A DNA stretch of 64,000 nucleotides, from contig CM048552.1 in the NCBI GenBank assembly GCA_026413225.1, positions 145,899,053 to 145,963,052 of the forward strand, given 5' to 3'. This DNA comes from Otis tarda. Taxonomy: Eukaryota > Chordata > Aves > Otidiformes > Otididae. The notes under the pieces are model-generated. The model ran no database searches and was not told the DNA's origin. It worked only from the letters and a program-made list of their open reading frames with translations. Shown piece after piece: positions 41,501 through 53,500 of this stretch. Made by a program: the position numbers and the translations under genes. Position 1 is the first letter of the stretch; every line of letters begins with the position of its first letter.

Positions 41501-44500
41501 ATAAAAAAAGCTCCTTATATTACTTCAGGAAAATTATTAAGATGTGCCCCCCCCCCCTTTTTTTAAGAGAGCGTGACCAAAACCCACTTTTTGTACAGCT
41601 AGAATCTGATCTCTGATTTCTAATATGGTAAATTCAAGTTTCAGTAAGATTTGTGCAATGTTATAGAGAATGGTTACTCCAGATTTTACTTCTCTCTTCT
41701 TACTTTAGGTACTGAAAGGAGACAGCAAAGAGACTTTTGGACTGTGAGAAACTAAGCAGGAATATGAAAAGTTGAATGGTCTGACTATCAAAGATGCCAT
41801 AAAAAGAGATTAACATGCAGATTAAGTTCATTTTCTAAGTATGCAAGTTTAGTTCTGTTTTTAAAAGCTTAACTGAGTAAACTGTATGTTGTAGAATTAA
41901 ATACTGACCTTTGAGATCTGGTCTATTTCGGATAGCCACAGACACAAAGAAGCAATCCATATCCACGTGCATTATACAGCTCTGTGGCTTGGCTGAGCTT
42001 GCAACAGACACAATACCTAGTATGAAGATACACCAATAGAAAACTTGAACCCTAATTTATACACTTTGGTACTACTCACAGCAGTCATCAAGGGCTATCA
42101 TCAAGTTTTTACCACCTTAAATTGTAAAGATTTTTGTTTCTTCTCACCAAGAAGATGCTTACATTTAAAAAATTCTCAGAGAAATGTAAACATAAACACT
42201 AGACAAAAGGCCTAAGCAATGCATCAACTTAAAGTTTCTATTTTATTTTCTCATAATTAACACCTTCTACCTAACAAGTTCCCCCAATCCAAGGAGATTA
42301 ATGCACGTTGTGGGAACTGGATCTTAATTTTGCTGTGTTAACACTGAATCTGGAACAGAGAACTTTACTGCTTTTTGTTCATCAATCAGAAGACTGTTCC
42401 AAAAGATTAAAAAAAAAAAAAGGTTAGCTGCACTAAGAGTGCAGCTTCATGAAAATTAGTTTCAAGCCAAAATTAGTTTCACCAAAATTAGTTTCAAGCC
42501 TCCCATGCAACTGTATCTAAAGTTGTCATCGCTGTATCTACACTCATGCAAACATTCAGCCAAGATGAGTAAGAGAGTTACAGACTGAAAAATTTACACT
42601 ACTAAAGCATTAGAAATACTTGTGTCAATTATTCCAGAAGTTCAAGTCTACATTTCTATGTTACTGACCTACCAGAGAAGGCTATATCTAACAAAAAAAA
42701 TAAGGACTGACTCATAAAGGGCCTATTAACAAACCAAGTGATCAAGTTAATGCTTAAGAAGCTGCTACTTGCCAGCTGAAACACAGTCATTACCTATTTG
42801 AATACTCTAGGCCAAATCAAAGAGAAACTAAGAATGTATTAGCTTATGTCATATTTTGATGGAAAAAAACCCCACATTATGGTAGATCGTAACTTAACAT
42901 GTTTTGTAACTGGGGTGTCTTAGCACAAACACAGAATCAGTGAGTTTATCTAATAATTTTTTTAGGACATGGTAATTTACCGCCAAGTATACTTTCATAT
43001 GATTACAAGTGAATATTTTTACAGTACTATCTCATGGTATAGAGCTAGCCTTTTAACTGAATAAGACTGTAAATGTGAGATTCTAAAGATGTAAAATATT
43101 TATACCTGTAACACTTTTCTTCTCATTAATTACATATTTTCACTTTGGCCCTTGATGTAAAGATATAAAACATTTATATTCTGTCACAAGCCAGGTTCAG
43201 AAGTATCATGACACTGCTACCCATGTAAACAGACCCAGAGGTATATAAAACTCTTACTAACAACAACAACAAAAAATTAGATTTTAGTTCACTTTCAAAT
43301 GTTACACATCTTTTAAATTTTGACACTGAACTATAAGAAGTAAAGTTTCTTCTTTTGTCCTTTTCCCTTTAGATTTTCACATAGCAACTACAGACTTGTG
43401 TATTTAGATATATATAGTATTTTTCCCCTTGATCAATCCACGTATTTTGGTAAAGTCAGGAATACTATTTCTACAAGGAAGAATTGAATATAGACCAGAG
43501 CGTCACATTAAGTCACAGTTTAAGTTAAAAAACTCTAAACAAATAAAACCAAAAGCAGCAGGATCCTTCCATTCTCAGTGCATCAAAGTCACCAAGCTTT
43601 TCCAAACAGCTTGTCTGTAATGTGAATACTGAATACTAACCTATTTAGTCTCAGTTAGACATTTAATGTGCAAAGATATAAGGCACCTTCTCAACATAAA
43701 CCTTCTTAAACAAGTATCTACCTGTGTCAGTTTTAAGTGCAGACCTGCCTGCTTTCCATTTTTTTAATTTTTCCCTTCCTGGAAAGACACCACTGTTTTT
43801 TCTCTGCAGGCTGTTGACAAACTCTGTCAGTTCACACTTCCATGTTGATATATGATGCAGTCTTGAACGTGAATAAAAGTCAGAAATAAAACTACAATCT
43901 GAAGGTTTGGACACAGGTAAGGAAGCTGCCTTGCTAGGAGCAGGTACAGAAGTGCTTTTTGTGCTTGAAGGCCCCTGAACAGTGGAGTGGTGAGCACCAT
44001 TTATTTTAGCGTTACTGTGCAAAGATGAAGATGAGGATGAATTACTCGTAGTCCTATGTGGATTCCACGAAAAGTCTGTATTTTTGTTGCTCTGCTGCAA
44101 CTGCTGCATTGTGCAGTCTCTAAAGTCAACCATGCCTTTTTCAGTCTTCCCCTCCTCCTGCACAGGGCCTGGAGAGAACCTACTCGCAACACTGTTGCCA
44201 GAGGGCACCAAGCAATCCTGTGTCTTTAAGGCACTGGTAGAAGTGTGTGTGTGTCCGTTAAAAATGGCAGTGCTGTCTTTGTGAGACTGAATCCCATTTT
44301 GTTTCAGTCCAGGAAGGATCTGCTCCAGCTCTGTACATCCAAAATCGTCACTTTCTTCTTCTTCTTCTTCTTCTTCATTCCAGGTACTTATTCCATTGGG
44401 TGTGATCTCATTTTCCATCACATGCTTTTTAATATGATTTCTGAAACAGATACGATTATTTAATACCATATATTCTAGTAAAAAAGACACATTTATAGGT

Positions 44501-47500
44501 CATTTCAAGTGCTAAGTATTTATCTTCCTCATTGTTACCAGTGTAGTACTACTTGAGTAGTTTTTACATTCTCAAGACAATTATCTCAAACTCTGAGCCA
44601 TGTCCTCTCAATGTCACAAAATATTGTATTGCTATACAAAAGATTTCACAGATTTGGTGTATTTAAATGAGAGTGACGCAAATCATGCTCACATTAGAAA
44701 ACCTATTACCAAGGCCTTTAATCTGACCAGTAGTCTTCAATTGAATTACAATATTTTTTTTATTTGTTAACAGAACTGTGCTACAATAGACAGCATGAAT
44801 CATGCAGGAATATGGGAATCATCAGGAGCTATATTTTTATCAAGAGATGTGATTTTCATTATCTAGTTACAAACAAACAAAAAATGAAAGTATATATAGA
44901 AAACTTTTTTTTTAGATAATTTAGATTAATAAATTACATTTATTTTATCTTCTCTCAAGGAAAAAAAATTCTTCAAGCTCTATAAATCAAACATACTCTT
45001 AGCTTTTGACAAAAATCCGAACAAAACTACTTTTCATCTTTTAAGCATATAAACCAAAGTACTCTGCCACAAGCACACTCACAATTTACATTTACTCTGA
45101 CAGTGTAGAGGGAAAGCTTTAATTCAAAACATTAAATCTGTAAAAAACCCTAAGTGGAATTAAAACCAAAGCCTTCAAGAGTTGTCCATACCCTTGATCT
45201 GCTGGAAAAAACACAACCATCACTCCCAACTCCCAAAGCTAGCAATTTAAGTACACAAAAAAAAGAGTGGGAAATAATTAGCTATTCAGTATACCAGTGA
45301 AACCAGAAAGGCAATTAACTGTGACAACAATTTGGTTAAGATTATCACAATCATAAATTATATTAAACGTCATATTTTTGAGGAGTTGCATGGTTGAAAG
45401 TGGTATATCCAGCAATACATATTTAGTATCAGTGAACAGGGTAGACTTTTAAACTCATGCTTTTCAGACTAAACTGATATTTTTGGAAGTCTGAATATTC
45501 CTCTCATTTAAAAAAAATATTAACAATGCAATAAGAGGTGATGGTGATTGTCTTGCTCATTGTTCAAAAAACAGGTAAGAAATATTGCTTAGGATACTCA
45601 TTTTGTGGCACTGGTTTTATTTTTCCTAAATACAGACAAATCCCACTCATGGTAAAGTCTCCTCAGCATTATGCAGAACTAGATTTTAAATAAAGCAGCA
45701 GACTGTGCAAGAACACAGATCACTATTACAAACCAGAAAGTACAGTATCTTGTACAGTACCCTTGGCCCTATTTAAGCTGTAGCATTGGACCAGATGACC
45801 TCCAGAGGGCTCTTCCAACCTCAACTATTCTGTAATTTTATGATTCTTGCCTCTGAATAACAAAAGTTCTTCTGTAAAAGATCTACAGAACAGTCTGCTC
45901 AGGTGCAAGGTTTCCTTCCAAATGCCAATTCCTGGGCCAGTTAAACAGTTTTGCTGGTGCCGTCTGCTGTGTTCCCTTTCTCAAGGTCTTCTAGAATTTT
46001 TTATATTGGAATTCTTGAATTTTTTTAATCCATCTTCTCTCTCAAGTGTGACTTAAATCTTGGTGTTAGCATACATAAGGTACGTGGTGACTTTTTTTAA
46101 AGCAAGCTAAAGAAAGAACTTAACAATTAGTATGCAATTACATTTGTTCCTAGGCACCTTTAGCAGAAGTAATCAAATCATACCAGCTTTTTGTTTTTGA
46201 AATAAAGACCTATTTTTCAGTGTCACCAGTCAGAATCCTTTAATGTACACCTGTTGCTTCCATACAGATATGCTACATCCTAGGACTCCTAGATCACGTT
46301 ATCAAGTGAAGTGTGGTCCGAAGATTAGAGACAAGGCTTGGAGTAGTTCTGTCCTCAGCTGTATATACAGCTATACCTTATTTTTGAATTTCAGTGCCTT
46401 CCCTCTTATAAAGCTGAAATAAATTTTTAAAATGCGATTTAGTTATAAATGCAAACATTATGGGTGAATGATTAGCATCTGCATTACAAGATCAGAAACA
46501 CTTACACCCTGTTGAGATCTTTAGCTATATTGCTTGGACCTGGCATGGCATCTTCAGGTTTGCATATGCTATTAAAGTTGAGACCTTTCTGAACACTTGA
46601 CTGCTTGGTGTAAAGCTGATATGGAATGTGCGAGAGGAGACGTCCAGCTTTAATGCTGAAACAAACAAAACAAAAAAGGAACAGGTTACTACTTAAGACA
46701 TTTTTAAAAAAACTCAACCTTCTATGCTAAAAAATACCTCATGTACAATAAACTATTACTTCAGTTATTACCTTCTGCTGTTCTGCTATATATACTTGCA
46801 GTCCCTTCCACAACCTCTTTCCCACTACTAAGTGGACTGAATTGAAAAGTAATTTGTGACGTGGTGACTGGTACTACAAACAGTATTTGCACAGTTGCGT
46901 ACATCCATTTATCTTCTTCAGCCACACAAACCCCAAATATTTAATCCCAATAACAAAATAAACAATGCCCAGTCAAAAAAAGCCCAGTGAGTGCTCCAGG
47001 TTGTTCTAAATGAACAATGCTGCCTGAGCTCTTTAACTCCAAACAATGGAAATGCATGTGTTACAAGTAAATTTGGGTAGAACTTCAAGGAGGCCAGCTA
47101 GGATGTGGTTCACTATTAAAGAGGACCTACCTTTTACATTCAAAAAGGATAATTACCCCTTCTTGAGAGAAAATTCACTGATAAAACGCCAGACAGAAAA
47201 ATAATTTCTAAAGACTTTCCATAAATATCTACCACAGTCATTCCAGTTCTCTTCTTTGTGTTCCACTGTATCTCCCTCTTCTTTTTGTTCTTCCACTGAA
47301 ACTGCAGTTATGCTTCACTAACTGCTAAATTCCTTAGGGAAGTCATGGACTTTGAAGTGGCATCCTCTCAGAAACACACCACAGCATGATTTCATCTCTC
47401 CACCCCAACGTCTGTTGCTGTCAGAAGAGACAACAGCCTTCCCAGTCTATACTTCACCTCTTCTTCATATACAACTCTTCATACTGAACACTGGGTCAGA

Positions 47501-50500
47501 GATGCTGAAACTTGTTACAGCACAGGAACCTCTCCCATATCAAAGAAGCTTAATATTAGCATTCAGTTTTAAAGATACAATTGGATTCAAATTTTTAAAG
47601 ATAATTTAGCTCAGTGACAGACACTGTTTTTCTGTTCTTCAACACCTGAAAGCTTCCTCTTGGAGATGTACTATTTAACTAGCTCAAATGTACTACTGCC
47701 AAGGGAGCTGGACAGTGGAATAAAAGCCCTCAGGAGCTTTCTCGCTGCAATTAGAGAAGAATATGGTGGGAGATTGCATTTCCCTATTAGATAAATTAAA
47801 ACTAGTTAGGCATATACATAGAGACCTGGTGAAGTTTCTATGGCAATGGGATAGTAAAAACAGCCAGAAAAATAGATCTATCAAATCTTGTTTGATACAT
47901 GACTATATAGCATTTGTAAAGGAACATAATTTACATTCAATATTGCCAGACAGAGTTAAAAACACATGGGAGAGCTCCAAAGCTTTCTCATACAGAAACT
48001 GGTGATGCAGTAACTAAGCTTTTACAATACCTGGTTAGACTGTTTCTCGTATCACCACGTGAACCTAGGTGCATAACCACCCAAGTAATATTTCAAAAAC
48101 ATTACTGCAATTTCAAGATGATAAAAATCCACATTTATTTAAGAACTTGCTCATGCTATGATTTTAGATACTGGAATAGACGCATTACTAGATCAATACA
48201 CAGTTGGTTTGTTTTTTTTCCAAACTGTATTAAGATGCAGCAATAGGAATCCTATTTCAGATGCACAATTCAGTATCTTTCCCCACGCCACACTGCCTGG
48301 ATCACAGAATTCATAATCACTAAAAAAAATACGTTGGAAAGGAACTCTGGAGGTCTCTAGTCCAAATACTTCTCCAAGCAAGGCTATCTTTAAAGTTAGA
48401 TCAGGTTGCCCAGGGGTGAGTCCACCCAAATTTTGAATATTGCCAAGAGTAGAGATCCCATAGCCTCTCTTGGCACCATTGCTTGTTCTCTTTCACTCTG
48501 AAAAATCTTTTCCTTATCCTCAAAGTTTTCTTTACTGCATCTTGCGACTATTGCCTCTTGTCCTCCTGCTGCACATCCTTAAGAAAAATCTAGCTCTGTG
48601 CTCTCTGTAACCTCCATATAAGTAATGAAAGACAACAATTAGATCCCCTCCCAGTCTTCTCTCCAAGTAGAACAAAACCAGCTTCCTCAGCCGCTCATCA
48701 CATATCTTCCAGACTCCTATTCATGTTGGTGTTTCTCCTCTGAACTCACTCCAGTTTGTCAGTATCTTTCTTGTACTGAAAAGCCCAAAATCAGATATAA
48801 AACTCCAGATGTAGCCTCAGAAGTGCCAAATAGATTGGAAGAATCACTTCCCTTGACCTGCTGGCTATGGTCTTGCTAATGCAACCTGGTATGCTGTCAG
48901 CCTTCATCTCTACAAGGGCACAACTGCTGCTCCATGGTCAACTTGTAGTCTCCCAGGACCCTCAAGTCCTTCTCTACAAGAAGTTCTAGCCAGTGAGTCC
49001 CTAGACTGTCTGGTTGCATGGAATTAATTCTGTCCCATGTGAAGGACTCTGCATTTGACTTTGCTGAATTTCATGAAGTTTCTCTAACCCATTCCTTCAT
49101 TTTGTTGAGACTCTCCAGTGTATCAACTGTTCCTTTCTATTTGCTGTCATCCACAAACTCGTGAACGTACCTTCTATGGCATTACTGATGTCCACATTGT
49201 TAACAAAGACATTAAACTGCATCTGTCCCAGTAGTGACCCTTCAGCAATGACACTTGTAGCCATTTGCTACTTCAACTCTGAACTGTTGACCATTACTGT
49301 CTGAGCCAGGCAGCTGAGCCAGTTCTTCACCAGGCTAACAGCCCACTCTCCAATCCGTATCTCCCCAATTTGATTAAAGGAACACAATGGAGGACTGAGT
49401 CAAAAGCCCTACTGTAGTCAAAGCAAATTATATCTACTGCTCTCCCATCATCCAGTCATCTCACCATAGCAGATAACCAGGCTGGTCAGGCATGATTTGC
49501 CACCCTAGGTATAATTTCCAGGAAAGTATCTTCCATAGCCTTCAGCGAGTGTGGTGAAGCTGATCACAGTGCAGTTCCCTGGATTCTTCAACTTTCCCTT
49601 TCTGAAGTCAGGCATGACATCTGCCTTTTATTCAGTCTTCTGGAAAATCTCTCTGATTGCCACAGACTTTCAAATATGACAGAGAGTAGTGTAGCAGTGA
49701 TATCAGCCAGCTTCTTAGCTCCCTTGGATGTGTTCTATCCAGTACTGTAGAGTTGTACATGTCATGTTTCCTCAAGAGAACTATAATTTACACTTCTTAT
49801 ACCTTTCATAGCATTTTTTTTCCTCCAAACTCTGCTACTAGGCACACAGGCCTTCAAGGAATGAAAGTAGACTTTGCCACTAAACACTGCAGAAAAGGCA
49901 GTATTGAGTACCTCACCTTTATACAAATGTTTTGTCATGAGCTTGCCTCACCATTCAACAGCAGGCCTGCACCATTTGCTTCCATTATAGCCATAAAAGC
50001 TGTCTCCTTCCCCTTCAGACTTTCCTAGTTCCCCAAAAAATGTACTGTGTTAAAGTAACAGGGCACTTCTTCTGAAAGCTGTACTGGTTTAAGACTAGTA
50101 GCTTTTATTTATTCAAATATTTTGCATTCTGAATCCTCATCAGAAAAAGAAAATTAAATGCAATGTACCAGACTAATTTTTTGTTTTCCTGGGGAAAGTA
50201 TTTTAAATTATTTCCTTCACATTTGTGTTAGATTAACATAAGTCTTAAAAAAAAAAACCATTCACTTAATCTGAAAATCAAAATAAGGAATCCACAAATT
50301 CTACTGGTAGCTCATTTTAGTGGTTAGTTATCCTAGAACTCTGAGAAGTTATTTTATTATAAATGTCAAAGAATGTTTGTTCAAAGAATATTCAAATTTG
50401 AAAGGTGAGCTCTCAGATCACCTTAATTTGGCTTCCATTGGACATTGCACAACTTTTCCAAGCTACATAATTGTGTCATGTATTTTTCAAATAAAAGAAG

Positions 50501-53500
50501 AAAGATTTAGAAAGGAGGTCTGCTTGCAAGACTCTTCCTTCATTTGCTGCAGAAATGGAGAGGTAACAAAAACACGCAACAAGGGGAGTACACAAAGAAT
50601 TATTTTCTTACAATGAGGGTGGTGAAACACTGGAACAGGTTGCCCAGAGAGGTGGTGGATGCCCCATCCCTGGAAACATTCAAGGCCAGGTTGGATGAGG
50701 CTCTGAGCAACCTGATCTAGCCAGGGATGTCCCTGCTCCTTGCAGGGGGGTTGGACTAGATGACCTTTAAAGGTCCCTTCCAACCCAAACTATTCCGTGA
50801 TTCTATGATTTTGTCACTAAAGCAACCACATATTACTCTGCAATACTGGATTTTGCAACTACTGTTACCATACGATCTCTATGTGATGTTAATTAAACCA
50901 AAATTCTAGAGCTACTTGCATTTAACAACAGGTTGATGAGAGTCTGACTTTACAGTTCAGAATATGCAAAGCTTTTAAGGCAGTAATAAACTTCAACATA
51001 TGCCTTATCATCCTTGTATAAGTAACTCTGAAAAGCCTTATCTTATATAGTTCACATGGCATATTCCAAATTTTTGGTGTTTTACCTTAATGTCTTTTTG
51101 GTGACTCTCAAACAAAAAATAATAGCTACTGTAATAAGTGACGTAGTAAGTTCATTAATCTTTGGAAAGCAGACAGATGCTACAGTGATAAGCACCAATA
51201 AAAGATAGGAATTAATTATTCATTCCATTTTCAGCAAAGAGTTTGAGTCACATGCCGTAAGTAAGGAACAGAGTTACAGAGACAAGAAGCAAAAAACTAA
51301 GACATTAAATTAGCAATTTGCAACCTGAATTCAGTCTTTTCTGTGAAGAGCACGTGGCAGGTACTATAGTGAAAAAACGATGGCATACGATAATGCAATT
51401 AAGGACTAGATCATAATGTGTACACACAAAGAAATAAATCAAAGCTTCACAGACCACTGACCTTTTCATTTTGCAACCTTCAATAATAAGACTGAAGTTT
51501 TAACAACACTGCTTTACCAGCACTTTGTGACAGTAACATTTGAGGGTCGATGCTTAATAAAACTAAAAAAAAAAAGTATAAACCCATCATATTGCACTAA
51601 TATGTGCACATGAATATTCAACAAATTTGGAACCTCTAGATCCACTGTACTGATTTTCACCAGCTGATCTACTGAGGAGAACATAATTTGGTATTCCATA
51701 CACAGAGATGGAGTATTTAACCAATGAGTGTTCTTCAATACTGTTGAGAGGAAGGGAAAAAATGAGGGCTTGTTGTGAAATTAGCTTTTATTCTAAATTC
51801 TGACACAAACCCTCTTCTATTGAGACAGTGAGTTCACTGTCTCCTTTTGCCCAAGCCCACATATCTGTCTATACTCAGTTCTTCTGACTTATTCTACAGT
51901 ACAACCTTCCAGAACCAGGAGATGCAGAACCTGAACACAAGACATCGTAAGGAAAATTTTAGGGGATTTCATACATACATTGGATTCCAGCAAGTCTCTA
52001 CTGAATGTATACAAATTGATTTTTCTAACTTGGTTAAAATCATAATGAGCTTTAATGGCATCAATGAAAACAGCCACATCTTTCAAATAAACACACTTAT
52101 CACCAGTTTTCCAAGTCTTTAAACTCACAGGTGAGACCCTAAAACTGTTTAAAAAAATGTACTTAAAGTATTTTTCAAACCGATGAACCTAGCATTTCTG
52201 ACTAGAGTTTAAAAAAATTACCTTGAAGATACACTATATGAAACAGCTGACTCGAAAGGACTGAAAATCAGCAAACTGAAAACCAGGAACTGCAAACAGG
52301 ATTTTACAAGTATGTGTGCAGAACAGTTCCTTGCCTGTTTCTGATGGTCATCTAGTAAAGAGGCTAGATAAGAACAGCATGACACTGACAGAATGATTTT
52401 CAGAACATATTCTTGCCTGTTCTGTTTCCCATGGGTTCCTCAGATGGAAGAAGACAGATGTGAGCCAGATTAACTGCTCTGAGCCTGGCTATCATCTTTT
52501 TCAAAGACCTGAGGACAACTTCAGTTGATCCTATATATTCCAGTGCATGGAGGAACCAAAGAACATAAATTCTTTGTAAATAAAACTTCTGGTGCCTTGC
52601 TGGTTTTTTTTTTCCTTCTTCTCATTTTGTTTTTATTTTTATAAAACCATGATAAATGTCTGGATGGATTAATTTATATTTCATGAAAATGCTTTCTAAT
52701 TTACATTATTTATTTACAGATTAAACAAAACTTACACAACGCACAAGGCAAGAGGTTAAAAACCAATCACTTAGTATTTATTTAAACATACTGAGATAAA
52801 GGTTGCTCAATTGACTGGATATTAAATGGAATCAACAGAATAATGTTCAGTTTTCTGGTAAGTCTGTGACTTTCTGAATGTTCTTAGTGAAGTTTCTTAC
52901 GGAACAATCACTAAGAAGCATATCTTCAATGTAACAGTGGTATTTTTACTCAGCTGTTGCAAGGATAGATTTATTTTAAACTAAAAAAAAAAAAAAACAA
53001 TCTAAAAATGCAGTCTTCCATAATGCTCTTTTTTTAGATTTTTCTTTTTTTTTCGAAAAGGAGAAATCTCCAAAAGCAGTAGATTTAAACTTACCTTTCC
53101 ATGATCCACTCTGGCCGAACTACTTTTTCTCCTTTCAATTCTTTTATTTTGGCATTTGGAAGATTCGTGGCAATGATGTGAGTTGTTTTTGATCTGGAAT
53201 AATACACATGGTATTGGCCTCCATGCAACATCATTAGCCGTCTTAATTCATCAGCTGAGGGATCTATAAAATTAAAACCAGAAATATTCCTGCTTGCATC
53301 AGCAAGAACAGTAAGAAAAACAACTTTAATTGAGAAATATGATGCCACGGTCAAAAAGAGTGCAAACCATTGTTTTTCTCCTGAAAAACCTTAGAAGTTC
53401 TTCAAAGAACAAATCAGAAAAGCTTTTCTGAAGAAATGCAGAAAACTGTGTTTCTGAAGAGACTGATTCAAAATGTAAACACTCTACTTGCTTTAGAGGA

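Larger units (their letters stand above)
46656..53094 (-). other. REV1 intron between coding exons 3 and 4
   Basis: The longest intron within the coding region, 6.4 kb. It holds a 1.7 kb CR1 on - (48298-50030) and a CR1 3' end on + (50598-50812). 46.7-48.3 and 50.8-53.1 kb show nothing recognised. Confidence 0.7.

Noticed and set aside
43663-44490. 275-codon - frame as a single-exon gene
   Set aside because: It is REV1 coding exon 5 with short intron extensions at both ends.
47693-48005. Possible element around the 80-codon + frame
   Set aside because: The sequence looks a little gene-like ([20 protein letters not shown]) but I could not link it to any family, and no repeat boundaries are seen.
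50320-50783. 98-codon frames on both strands
   Set aside because: Both run into the CR1 3' end at 50.6 kb and have no other support.
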